Positions 51,062 to 59,752 of a stretch of 64,000 bases of DNA are shown one piece after another. The notes beneath the pieces were generated by a model, which was not told the origin of the DNA, ran no database searches, and worked only from the letters and a program-made list of their open reading frames with translations. The translations under genes were made by a program, and so were the position numbers. Source of the stretch: JANYCO01 sp035535995 (GTDB taxonomy: Bacteria; Bacteroidota; Bacteroidia; Cytophagales; Cytophagaceae); NCBI GenBank assembly GCA_035535995.1, contig DATLOZ010000023.1, positions 124,001 to 188,000 of the forward strand, written 5' to 3'. Within the stretch, counting starts at the first letter, position 1; every line of letters begins with the position of its first letter.

Positions 51062-53224
51062 ATGTCATTAAAAAAGAAAAACCAACTCATTGAAAGTAAT
51101 TATATAAGCAGGGATCTGAGCTGGATCAATTTTAACACCAGGGTACTGGACCAAGCCAAAAACACGGGAAGAAATATCCTGGAAAGATTGAAATTTTTAG
51201 CCATCACGGCATCCAACTTAGATGAATTTTTTCAGATCCGCGTAGGAAGTTTGTACAACTATCTGGATTACGGAAAAGAAAGAACTGACAACTCAGGACT
51301 ACGTGAAATACCGTTTAAAAAAGTTTTACTAAATGAAGTTCACAATTTTTACAAACATCAGATCGATTACCTTTCACGTACTTTAATACCTGAATTTGAA
51401 AAAAGTGGTTTCACGATCGCTAAAAAAGAAGATCTTGACGAAGGAGAGTTTTACCTGATCGAAGAATATTTCAGAAATACTATCTACCCGATGTTAACGC
51501 CAATGGCGTACGACACGTATCACTCCTTTCCTATTCTGATCAACAAGCTGCTTACGCTCGGTGTGATCACACGGTTGGAAAATGCCAGTAAAGACAATGA
51601 TAAACGATTGTCTTTTGTACCGGTACCTCAAAACCTTCCAAGATTTTACGAGATCCACCGTGAAGACAAAATTCTTTTTATTCCGCTTGAAAATATTATC
51701 AAATGGAATATCCATAGACTTTACCGCAATATCGAGGTCATAAGCATCAGCACCTTCAGAATCACGCGCAACGGAGATTTCTCGATCGACGACAGCGATG
51801 ATTTTGAAGAACAATATATCGAAGAGATCACCAAAAAATTAAAATCAAGGAAAACCGCCAGAGTAGTAAGGATCGAAATAGAGCCCGACTATTCTGAGTG
51901 GATGATGGATATTCTCAAAACAAGATATGAAATTGATGATTACAATATTTTTGAAAACAACACGCTGATTGATTTTACCGGCTTCTGGCAGATCATCAAT
52001 CATCCTGAGTTTAAGAAAATGCTGTTTGTAGCGCCACCACCGGTGAAACCCATTACATTTCCAAACGTGGGTGAAGTAGACATTTTTGAACATCTGAAGA
52101 AAAATGATGTGCTGCTACACCAGCCGTTCAATAATATGATGCTCATCGTGGATATGCTTGAAAAAGCTTCCGTCGATCCAAATGTGCTAGCGATCAAGAT
52201 CACTATTTATCGTCTCGCAAAAAAATCAAGAATTACCAATGCTTTGCTGAAAGCGGCAGAGAACGGAAAACACGTTTCTGTCTTGTTTGAAGTACAGGCA
52301 CGTTTTGATGAAGAGAATAATATCAACGAAGGCCAGAGACTGCAGCGTGCAGGATGTTTTGTAGTATACGGAGTAAGCCGTCTGAAAACACATACCAAAC
52401 TGATGATGATCGTGCGACGCGAGCACGATGGTAAGGTTACGCCTTATGTACACATGTCAAGCGGAAATTATAACGAAGATACTGCGCGACTCTATACCGA
52501 TATCAGTTTGCTTACTACCAATGAAACATACGCACACGATGTTAATGAATTCTTCAATGTACTGACCGGACATTCACATCCTGATGTATATCAATGCCTG
52601 ATCACATCTCCCGGAGATATGCGCAACAAACTGATCAGCCTTATCAATGCCGAAGCCGAGAATGCCCGAAAAGGATTACCAAGCGGCATAGTCATCAAGA
52701 TCAATTCTCTTCAGGACCTGAAAACAATCGATGCTTTGTATGCCGCTTCACAAGCGGGCGTATCGATCAAATTGATCATCCGCGGAATGTGTTGTTTGCG
52801 CCCCGGCAGAAAAGGGTTGAGCGAAAATATTGAAGTAAAATCTATTGTCGGAAATTTCCTGGAGCATGGAAGAATTTATTATTTCCACAACAATGGCGAT
52901 CCAAAAGTATTCGGAGGAAGCGCCGACGTGATGATCAGAAGTTTTGATCGCCGTGTAGAATCATTATTCCAGATCACTGATACACTTTGCAAACAAGAAG
53001 CGATCAATATTTTGGATTACAATCTTCGCGATAATATAAATTCCTATACACTTTTAGAAGACGGCACATACCTTAAAAAAGGTCCGGGCGAAGGCACTCC
53101 TTTTGATGTACATAAAGAGTTTTTCAAAGTAACCAAATCGACTGTGCTGAAAGCAAAACTTTTCAATGGCAATCACGAGGAGAACGGACAGGCTAAGGGG
53201 AAGAAAAAGCTTGTAAAAAAATAG
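51062..53224 (+). CDS. ppk1: Polyphosphate kinase 1
   Basis: Transfers the terminal phosphate of ATP to inorganic polyphosphate, reversibly. The 720 residues show the normal PPK1 layout: N-terminal domain with ISRDLSWINFNTRVLDQA and FLAITASNLDEFFQIRVG, then two phospholipase-D-like catalytic domains. Key blocks are KITIYRLAKKSRI, SRLKTHTKLMMIVRRE (autophosphorylated His), HMSSGNYNEDTARLYTDISL, and LEHGRIYYFHNNGDPKVFGG with the second catalytic His. The C-terminus is extended by a Lys-rich tail. It looks monocistronic: a terminator precedes it, and a 100-bp palindrome follows. Confidence 0.97.
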   Translation: MSLKKKNQLIESNYISRDLSWINFNTRVLDQAKNTGRNILERLKFLAITASNLDEFFQIRVGSLYNYLDYGKERTDNSGLREIPFKKVLLNEVHNFYKHQIDYLSRTLIPEFEKSGFTIAKKEDLDEGEFYLIEEYFRNTIYPMLTPMAYDTYHSFPILINKLLTLGVITRLENASKDNDKRLSFVPVPQNLPRFYEIHREDKILFIPLENIIKWNIHRLYRNIEVISISTFRITRNGDFSIDDSDDFEEQYIEEITKKLKSRKTARVVRIEIEPDYSEWMMDILKTRYEIDDYNIFENNTLIDFTGFWQIINHPEFKKMLFVAPPPVKPITFPNVGEVDIFEHLKKNDVLLHQPFNNMMLIVDMLEKASVDPNVLAIKITIYRLAKKSRITNALLKAAENGKHVSVLFEVQARFDEENNINEGQRLQRAGCFVVYGVSRLKTHTKLMMIVRREHDGKVTPYVHMSSGNYNEDTARLYTDISLLTTNETYAHDVNEFFNVLTGHSHPDVYQCLITSPGDMRNKLISLINAEAENARKGLPSGIVIKINSLQDLKTIDALYAASQAGVSIKLIIRGMCCLRPGRKGLSENIEVKSIVGNFLEHGRIYYFHNNGDPKVFGGSADVMIRSFDRRVESLFQITDTLCKQEAINILDYNLRDNINSYTLLEDGTYLKKGPGEGTPFDVHKEFFKVTKSTVLKAKLFNGNHEENGQAKGKKKLVKK

Positions 53225-53228
53225 GACC

Positions 53229-53326
53229 AGAATCATCAGAATTATAGGATTTAAGAATGCACAGAATAATGGTAGCTAACGAGTATAATCCATTATCCTG
53301 TACATTCTTAAATTCTGATCATCCTG
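53229..53326. repeat. Intergenic palindrome between ppk1 and msrA
   Basis: The left arm (CAGAATCATCAGAATT then GGATTTAAGAATGCACAG) and the right arm (CTGTACATTCTTAAATTCTG then ATCATCCTG) are imperfect reverse complements. GAGTATAATCC in the loop echoes the GTGAGTATAA motif seen in the 35-37 kb palindromes. It lies between convergent genes. Confidence 0.75.
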
Positions 53327-53327
53327 C

Positions 53328-53993
53328 TCATTTCTTCAACTTATCACCAAACACCTTCTTCATCTTATCTACCTTTGGTTTGATCACAAAAGTGCAATAA
53401 GGTTGTGAACCGTTTTCGTTGTAATAATTCTGGTGATAATCTTCGGCCTTGTAGAAAGGCTGTGCAGGTGTGATCTCTGTTACAATCGGGCGATCGAAGG
53501 CTCCTGAGGCATCCAGCTCTTTTTTATATTTTTCTGCCAATGCTTTTTGTTCTTCGCTGTGGTAAAAGATCACCGAACGGTATTGTGTACCGGAGTCATT
53601 GCCCTGGCGGTTCAGCGTGGTCGGATCGTGTGTTTCCCAGAAAACCTCGAGCAATTCTTTGTACGAAATTTTAGCCGGATCATATACTACCTGGATCACT
53701 TCTGCATGTCCGGTAAGTCCACTGCATACTTCTTTATACGTAGGCTTGCTGATCTTTCCTCCTTCGTACCCGGAAGCCACGGAAATCACCCCTTCCAGGT
53801 TTTGAAAAACTGCTTCTACACACCAGAAGCATCCGGCACCAAATGTTGCTGTATCTGTCATACCTTTATACGTTTGTTCTATCTTGTTTTTACTTTTGTT
53901 TTCTTTTTCTGCGGCAACCTCTTTTGTTTCGCCCGACTGGCAGGAGACCAGCGAGGTTACTAATATACCGATTATACTATAGATTACTTTCAT
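53328..53993 (-). CDS. msrA: Peptide methionine sulfoxide reductase MsrA, lipoprotein
   Basis: Reduces S-methionine sulfoxide in proteins. The catalytic motif GAGCFWCVEAVFQNLEGV is present, followed by EVIQVVYDPAKISYKELLE, FWETHDPTTLNRQGNDSGTQ YRS (split here) and YHQNYYNENG. The N-terminus has a lipoprotein signal peptide with lipobox LVSC (Cys19), so the enzyme is anchored in the envelope, facing oxidised periplasmic proteins. The 221-residue length includes a charged linker before the domain. No MsrB domain is fused. It is convergent with ppk1. Confidence 0.95.
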   Translation of the reverse strand: MKVIYSIIGILVTSLVSCQSGETKEVAAEKENKSKNKIEQTYKGMTDTATFGAGCFWCVEAVFQNLEGVISVASGYEGGKISKPTYKEVCSGLTGHAEVIQVVYDPAKISYKELLEVFWETHDPTTLNRQGNDSGTQYRSVIFYHSEEQKALAEKYKKELDASGAFDRPIVTEITPAQPFYKAEDYHQNYYNENGSQPYCTFVIKPKVDKMKKVFGDKLKK

Positions 53994-54152
53994 AGGTCAA
54001 ACCATTTATGTGAATGCAACAAAATAACGAACAAAACAGTTTATAAAATGACAGCTTCCTGACATTAGGTTAAAAGTTTGAACTTCGACTTTTAACTTTA
54101 AACTTTCATCACTACTTTTAAATACGTATACTATGCGCCAAGTGGTTTTACT

Positions 54153-55124
54153 ATGAAAAAAGTTCTCTTGTTTTTATTATTCGTTTTTAGTTTCAGCCTA
54201 CACAGTTATGCCCAAGACTCTATAGCTACAGCACGTACAGTACCTGATACTGTAAAGATCGGCGCATATGTGATGAGCGTGCACGACATCAATTTTCACG
54301 ACAAGGAATACACCATGCGTTTCTGGCTTTGGCTACTGCATAGCAATCCTGATTTTGATTTCCCCAACCAGGTTGATATTACCAATGCAAAATCAATCGA
54401 ACAGCCTACGGTGATGAGCGATACCAGTTCAGGAAAGATCTGGTGTTTGATGAAAATGAAAACTACGATGAAACAATCCTGGGATGTGGCGGATTATCCT
54501 TTTGACAAACAACACTTGACAGTAAAAATAGAAAACTCCGAATACGACTCTGATCATTTGATTTTCCAAGCCGATACAGAAGGTAGTAATTTTGATTCTA
54601 CCCTTGTGGTAGATGGCTGGGATGTATGCGAATTCAACGTTTCTACCGGAACCAACGAATATCGCACGGCCTTTGGTGATCCAAGCTACAAAACACAACG
54701 TTCAAACTACAGCCATTTCCACATTGACATGGTTTTGCAAAGAGATGCCTGGGGACTTTTCTTTAAATTATTTATCGGCATGTACATTGCCTTCCTGATC
54801 TCTTCGGTCTGCTTTATTGTAGACCCCACGGAAGTAGAGCCACGCTTCGGACTGCCGGTCGGCGGTTTGTTTGCGGCAGTCGGTAATAAATATATTATTG
54901 ATTCACTTTTGCCCGAGTCTTCTACGTTCACGCTAGTGGATTCTCTGCATGCGCTTACGTTCTTATTCATCTTCTTCACCATCGCATTTTCAGCGATCTC
55001 TTTGATCTGGATAGCCGACGAAAAACACTCGAAAGCGATGAAGCTTAATAAGACCGGAGGAATAATAATTTTTGGATCGTATGTGGTGATCAATTTAATT
55101 CTTGTCATCGCGGCAATCCTCTAA
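54153..55124 (+). CDS. Pentameric ligand-gated ion channel (Cys-loop-like) homologue
   Basis: A 323-residue membrane protein resembling prokaryotic pLGICs such as GLIC and ELIC. It has a signal peptide (about 1-20, SLHSYAQ), a beta-rich extracellular domain with the family hallmark DYPFDKQHLTVKIEN (about 114-128; YPFDxQ), and four transmembrane helices at about 201-223, 232-252 (M2, pore-lining, PRFGLPVGGLFAAVGNKYII), 258-287 and 303-323. No eukaryotic-type Cys-loop disulfide is seen. The ligand is unknown and ion selectivity cannot be judged with confidence. Such channels are rare and patchily distributed in bacteria. It stands alone between msrA and a convergent peptidase gene. Confidence 0.8.
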   Translation: MKKVLLFLLFVFSFSLHSYAQDSIATARTVPDTVKIGAYVMSVHDINFHDKEYTMRFWLWLLHSNPDFDFPNQVDITNAKSIEQPTVMSDTSSGKIWCLMKMKTTMKQSWDVADYPFDKQHLTVKIENSEYDSDHLIFQADTEGSNFDSTLVVDGWDVCEFNVSTGTNEYRTAFGDPSYKTQRSNYSHFHIDMVLQRDAWGLFFKLFIGMYIAFLISSVCFIVDPTEVEPRFGLPVGGLFAAVGNKYIIDSLLPESSTFTLVDSLHALTFLFIFFTIAFSAISLIWIADEKHSKAMKLNKTGGIIIFGSYVVINLILVIAAIL

Positions 55125-55132
55125 TCTAAAAA

Positions 55133-55167
55133 CACTGGTGCCACGACTCTGAGTCGTGGCACCAGTG
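55133..55167 (-). terminator. 17-bp perfect hairpin, terminator of the M28 peptidase gene
   Basis: CACTGGTGCCACGACTC (55133-55149) and GAGTCGTGGCACCAGTG (55151-55167) are perfect reverse complements around a single base. On the minus strand TTTTTAG follows, 5 nt past the peptidase stop. It lies between convergent genes, and its GTGCCACGACTC core looks like a repeat element. Confidence 0.75.
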
Positions 55168-55171
55168 CCGT

Positions 55172-56773
55172 TTATTCATGCACATCCACTACGATGCGGT
55201 CTTCGCGGTTTGCAAGGTCCCAGGCGGTGTAGAATACTAACTTTGTGATCTTCGTCAGTTTTTCAAAATTGATCTTATCCACTGTATCCGTTGGTTTATG
55301 ATAATCGGCGTGTACGCCGTTGAAGTAGAAGATCACAGGAATATTATTTTTAGCAAAATTGTAATGATCGGAACGGAAGTAGAATCTGTTCGGATCGTCA
55401 AAAGAATTAAAGCGGTAATCCAGTTGAATGTTCACTGAATTTTTATTCGCCTGTTCACTGATCTGGTGCAGTTGTGTGGAAAGCCTGTTGGAGCCGATAA
55501 TATATACATAGTCCGGATTATTAGCGTGCACCGAATCAAGCCTTCCGATCATATCTATGTTGAGGTCTGCTACGGTTTTGGATAAAGGGAATACTGGTTT
55601 ATCGGTATAATATTCCGAGCCCATCAATCCTTTTTCTTCTGCGGTGACAGGCATGATCAGAATACTTCTTTTCGGTTTATATCCTTCACGGGCCGCCATG
55701 GAAAAGGCTTCTGCCAGTTCCAGCAATGCAGTAGTACCCGACCCATCGTCGTCGGCCCCGTAGTATATTTTATTTCCTTCCTTGCCGATATGATCGTAGT
55801 GCGCTGTTAACACTACAATTTCATCTTTCTTATCGGTACCTTCAATAAGACCTAAAATATTTTCAGTGCTGATCCTGGTCTTGCTTACTTCTACTTTCAA
55901 AGCAAAGTCTAAAGGCATGATCGTTTTTTTGAATGACTTATGTGCAGCCATTGCCTCTGCGCGCTCGTCACGGAGTTGAATGAGTTCTTCGGTAGTTTTG
56001 CCCAATAGCTGAGCAGCCAGACTCACCGGTACAAAAATGGCGCTGCTTGTTCTTTCTTTATGCGTAAAGCAAAGCGTAGGCTGCTCCAGGTGTGGCTTCA
56101 GCATATTCAGCCTGCTTTTAAAATCACTGTCTGTCTTGCCTACTATTACAATTACATGTTTGGCACCAAGGTCGCGTGCGGTAGAAGCTTTTTTTCTCCA
56201 ATCATTCGCCCACACAGAAGTAGCTTTGCTTTTAGTCACATAAGAAACACTGTCTTTAAAAGGCTCCCCGGGAAAAATTATTACTGTTTTCCCCTGAATA
56301 TCCATTAAAGATTTTCCATGTGCATTTTTATAATCGGAATAATTGGGAGCGTCGATGCCATAGCCGGCAAATACGAGTTCTGATTTTTCTTCTGTTGGTA
56401 CATCAAAATCTCCATACAGGTAAAAGTCTTCCAGGAATTTTTTCTTTTGTCCTCCTACAGAAAGATAAACTTCTTTCCATGCTCTTTTTTCAAGATCAAA
56501 TTTTTGATAATAAGAATATTCGTTGCCTTCTTTCACTACAGGCTTCAAGGAGAAATGCTTGAACTGATCGGCGATGTAAGCTGCCGCCATTTTCTGTCCC
56601 TGTTCTCCTGTTTCTCTTCCCGCCATCCAATCGGAGGCAAGAATGGTAAGATGTCTCTTTGCATCTTCTGCATTGATCGAGGACGCATATTTCTCCACTA
56701 CCGACAGGTCTTGTTGGGCCTGTAGAGGTACGATTGCTATTAATAGCAATGTGGCAATTAAAAAATTTCTCAT
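55172..56773 (-). CDS. M28 family zinc aminopeptidase, exported
   Basis: A 533-residue metallopeptidase with a signal peptide (MRNFLIATLLLIAIVPLQA, start at 56773; the frame extends to 56857 without signal-like sequence). The two-zinc centre residues are intact: VLTAHYDHIG (His), GADDDGSGTTALLE (bridging Asp), TAEEKGLMGSEYY (Glu), LNIDMIGR (Asp) and GVHADYHKPTDTVDKI (His). A PA-like insertion probably lies between about 140 and 260. It would trim peptides in the periplasm or outside. The next gene upstream, on the same strand, encodes a TlpA-like protein; the gap holds a 21-bp palindrome. Confidence 0.93.
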   Translation of the reverse strand: MRNFLIATLLLIAIVPLQAQQDLSVVEKYASSINAEDAKRHLTILASDWMAGRETGEQGQKMAAAYIADQFKHFSLKPVVKEGNEYSYYQKFDLEKRAWKEVYLSVGGQKKKFLEDFYLYGDFDVPTEEKSELVFAGYGIDAPNYSDYKNAHGKSLMDIQGKTVIIFPGEPFKDSVSYVTKSKATSVWANDWRKKASTARDLGAKHVIVIVGKTDSDFKSRLNMLKPHLEQPTLCFTHKERTSSAIFVPVSLAAQLLGKTTEELIQLRDERAEAMAAHKSFKKTIMPLDFALKVEVSKTRISTENILGLIEGTDKKDEIVVLTAHYDHIGKEGNKIYYGADDDGSGTTALLELAEAFSMAAREGYKPKRSILIMPVTAEEKGLMGSEYYTDKPVFPLSKTVADLNIDMIGRLDSVHANNPDYVYIIGSNRLSTQLHQISEQANKNSVNIQLDYRFNSFDDPNRFYFRSDHYNFAKNNIPVIFYFNGVHADYHKPTDTVDKINFEKLTKITKLVFYTAWDLANREDRIVVDVHE

Positions 56774-56807
56774 ATAATTTATATGTTGAATATATGGTTT
56801 ATAAACA

Positions 56808-56859
56808 CTTTGCGTCTTGGCACCTTTGGAATTGTTCGCAAAGGCGCCAAGACGCAAAG
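56808..56859. repeat. Intergenic palindrome between M28 and TlpA-like genes
   Basis: CTTTGCGTCTTGGC and CCTTTG pair with CAAAGG and GCCAAGACGCAAAG, a 21-position arm with one mismatch and a 10-nt spacer. Motifs of the type CTTTGCGTCTTGGCGCCTTTG are frequent in bacterial intergenic regions. Confidence 0.82.
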
Positions 56860-56877
56860 ATTAAAATTCAGTACTAA

Positions 56878-58290
56878 TTATTTCTTACCTCTTTTATCGT
56901 AGTTGTCCAGGAAGTCGGCGATCTGGTCTACTCCTATCCGTTTGGCGATAAATTTCTTCTGATCGTCCAGAATATAAATTACCGGCGTACTGTACACATC
57001 AAAGGTTTGATGGAAATCGGTATGATTGTATTGATCGCGCACATTGTACCATCCGGGAGCAAATAGTTTTTTTTCTCTCAGGAATCTTGTCCAGCTTTTA
57101 TTGTCACGCTCAATAGTAGCGGCGTATACCACTACTCCTTTTGCTTTCAGCTTATCGTTGTAAAGCGCAAAAAGTTTTGGCACTTCTTTCTGACAATGGC
57201 CGCAATCGGCGTCCCAGAAAATAAGAATGACATATTTCCCTTTGATCGTGTGCAATGGCACGTAATTGCCGGAGGTATCCGCAGAATAAATATCCGGACA
57301 AGGTTTGCCAAGCAGCAGCGGGCGCAGGATGTTGGCGCGTTCGCGGATTTTACGTTCTACCGCAGTATCGATCCAGAAGCAACGACCTTTGAGATAATAA
57401 GTATCGGCCATGTGCACGAATACAGCATCCATGCCCATCATGTTTGAAGTCTCGTAAGTATTGGTAATGTTGGAAACGCAATATTTAAAGATCTCCTTGT
57501 TCGCCTCCGCTTTTTTGATCAGGAAGTCGGCCGACTTGATGATGGAATCAGGGATCTGTACTGTCATTTCTTTCATGAACTTATCGATCCTTGGAATGAA
57601 GATCGGAGTACGCAGCATGCGCTCGTCGGAGAAATCGTAATTGTCGAAGTAATGTTGTTTATAATAAAGATAAGAACGCAGAGAATCTGCCGTACCATCT
57701 GGCTTTTTAAATTCAGGTACTTCCGGATCTTCGGCAGCTTTCAGAAGTTTTGCGGTGAGCGTAGTAGGATATTGTTTGTAAAGATTGTCTTTGTAATCCT
57801 TTACCGACTTCTGGATCGCCGACAGTCTTTCCTGGTTGGCTTTGATCGAGTCTGCATTTTTCATTTTCTTCTGATCGTCTACCAATTTTTGTCCTTCCTG
57901 CCCTTTCTCGATCATAAACTTCTGGAAGTTGTAAAAGATCTCATTCTCCACACTCCCCTTGGTTTTCATATTCGCGATCAGGTTGCTGGTGTCTGTTTCG
58001 ATCTTGATGTCCTGCTCTGAACCGATGATGACTTCAAAATAAGTGCCGGGGATGATGATCAGGTAAACTCCTTCTTTCAATGTTTTTTTCTTGGCAAAGG
58101 TCAGGTTGCCCTGGTCATCGGCTTTGGCGGTATCTACCGGCGTATATTGTTTCTGGCCGAAATAATGTCCGAGGTAGCAGGTGGAATCTTTTAAGCCGTT
58201 TATTTTTACTTTAATTGAATAGGAATACCCGTTCAAAGTGGCGATAAACAAAAAGGCCACTACCCCACAGAATGAAATTAAATTTTTCAT
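56878..58290 (-). CDS. TlpA-like thioredoxin-domain protein, exported
   Basis: A 470-residue periplasmic protein. The signal peptide begins at MKNLISFCGVVAFLFIA (58290); a longer frame to 58317 was rejected. An N-terminal beta-rich domain (about 22-110, DUF4369-like; SIKVKINGLKDSTCYLGHYF) is followed by a helical middle part and a C-terminal thioredoxin fold with the CxxC redox centre in FWDADCGHCQKEVPKLFALY (split from surrounding residues). Proteins of this architecture in Bacteroidota reduce or isomerise disulfides or serve cytochrome maturation. The CGHC active site resembles PDI rather than the usual CxPC of TlpA. It probably shares a transcript with the downstream M28 peptidase or the upstream permease. 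Confidence 0.88.
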   Translation of the reverse strand: MKNLISFCGVVAFLFIATLNGYSYSIKVKINGLKDSTCYLGHYFGQKQYTPVDTAKADDQGNLTFAKKKTLKEGVYLIIIPGTYFEVIIGSEQDIKIETDTSNLIANMKTKGSVENEIFYNFQKFMIEKGQEGQKLVDDQKKMKNADSIKANQERLSAIQKSVKDYKDNLYKQYPTTLTAKLLKAAEDPEVPEFKKPDGTADSLRSYLYYKQHYFDNYDFSDERMLRTPIFIPRIDKFMKEMTVQIPDSIIKSADFLIKKAEANKEIFKYCVSNITNTYETSNMMGMDAVFVHMADTYYLKGRCFWIDTAVERKIRERANILRPLLLGKPCPDIYSADTSGNYVPLHTIKGKYVILIFWDADCGHCQKEVPKLFALYNDKLKAKGVVVYAATIERDNKSWTRFLREKKLFAPGWYNVRDQYNHTDFHQTFDVYSTPVIYILDDQKKFIAKRIGVDQIADFLDNYDKRGKK

Positions 58291-58324
58291 ATTCAAATAC
58301 TTAACAAAAGAAAACATTTGGTTA

Positions 58325-59542
58325 TTAACTAAATCTGATACTTTTAACTGGTTTAATATACGATATAACGATCACTGGCAGAAATAGTACCAAACTTATC
58401 ACTGACAGTGTAAGCAAATTTAACATAAAAATCGTATTCCAATCCAACGATATGGGTACAGAATCCATATAATAATTGGCAGGGTCAAGTGGGAAAAAAT
58501 GGAAATGTGCTTGTATCAAACACCAACCTATTCCCCATATATTTCCGATCAGAAGTCCTTTCAACGTGATCATGATCCCATTGTACATGAATATTCCTTT
58601 GACTTGTCCGTCTGTAGCGCCCAGCGCTTTTAGTACTCCGATCATTGTGGTGCGCTCTACGATCATAATAAAGATACCGGCGATCATAATGAAAATGGTA
58701 ACGATAAAAATGATCACCAGGAGCGCCACTACATTGCGGTCCAGCCATTGCAGCCAATCGAATACCTGCGGATATTTATCAGTGATCTTTTCTACCTGCA
58801 TGTCATATTCCATCATATCAAACACCTGCCTGTAGGCATGATCCAGGTGGTCGAAATCTTTTACAAAGATCTCATACCCTCCCACCATCGTATCGCCTAA
58901 ATGATTGAGATGTCTTATCAATTGTATATCGCCGATGATGATCTGCTCGTCAAATTCTTCCAAACCTGTTTCGTAGATCCCTTTTACATTGAGCTTGCGG
59001 AAGCGGGGAGGATTTTGCACAAAATACATTAGCACTGAATCGCCTACATTTAGTTTAAGCGTTTTGGAGATCTTCTTGCTGATAATGATATCGCGGGAAG
59101 GAATGGTATCCTGCTGTGTAAAAAATTCGCCGGCGATGAGATTTTTTTGAAATTTAGTTTTGTCATAATCCTTCCCGATCCCTTTCAGGATCACGCCGAT
59201 CACTTCTTCCTTGGTTTGAAGTAAGCCTGCTTTATGAAAATAAGATTGCAGCTGTTCCACCTGGTCCATCTGGCGCCAATTGTGATAGAAGGAAGTATTG
59301 CTGGAAAATGGATTTTCTTCAAACGACTCTTTATTATCGGCCATCGTAACCTGCAGGTGTCCGCCTAAGCTAAAGATCTTGTCTCGAATCTCTTTTTTGA
59401 ACCCTTCCAGCACTGCAAATGAGATTATCAAAGCTGCGATCCCAAGCGCTACCGTGATGACAGCAATGGTAGAGACCGTAGAAGAAAAAGAGCCACGGTC
59501 TCCTTTCCTGATTCTTTTTGATATAAAAAGGTATAGATTCAA
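58325..59542 (-). CDS. LolC/LolE-type ABC transporter permease (FtsX family)
   Basis: A 405-residue membrane protein with an N-terminal transmembrane helix (about 22-46), a large periplasmic domain (about 50-265) and three C-terminal helices with the FtsX motif (MIGVLKALGATDGQVKGIFM). This four-helix layout is that of LolC/E lipoprotein-releasing permeases. The ATPase partner gene (LolD) is not in the window. The start used is the TTG at 59542, since no ATG fits and a stop lies 33 nt upstream. A copy of its first about 60 bp, degenerate, lies at 61738-61801. It is upstream of the TlpA-like gene on the same strand (34-nt gap). Confidence 0.9.
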   Translation of the reverse strand: MNLYLFISKRIRKGDRGSFSSTVSTIAVITVALGIAALIISFAVLEGFKKEIRDKIFSLGGHLQVTMADNKESFEENPFSSNTSFYHNWRQMDQVEQLQSYFHKAGLLQTKEEVIGVILKGIGKDYDKTKFQKNLIAGEFFTQQDTIPSRDIIISKKISKTLKLNVGDSVLMYFVQNPPRFRKLNVKGIYETGLEEFDEQIIIGDIQLIRHLNHLGDTMVGGYEIFVKDFDHLDHAYRQVFDMMEYDMQVEKITDKYPQVFDWLQWLDRNVVALLVIIFIVTIFIMIAGIFIMIVERTTMIGVLKALGATDGQVKGIFMYNGIMITLKGLLIGNIWGIGWCLIQAHFHFFPLDPANYYMDSVPISLDWNTIFMLNLLTLSVISLVLFLPVIVISYIKPVKSIRFS

Positions 59543-59564
59543 AAATGGTTTTATTTTGTGAGGT
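59501..59564. repeat. Direct repeat A, left side of the second channel gene
   Basis: 64-nt segment (for example GATATAAAAAGGTATAGATT) that includes the start of the permease gene. It matches the segment at 61738-61801 in the same orientation with only about six differences. The two copies bracket the second CASTOR/POLLUX-type gene. Confidence 0.85.
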
Positions 59565-59752
59565 AAAGATAGGGGTTAAAAACTAATGAAACCAACTGTC
59601 TATTTAAGTATAGGGTCAGAAAACGAAAATTAAAGGGGAAACGATTTGCCTCATTGAAGTAAATAGATGACCAATTAGATACGCTTCATAATCGTGCGGC
59701 CGTTTCGTTTTTTGCCAAAAAAATCAGAACTTGAAAACAGATTGTTTACGCT

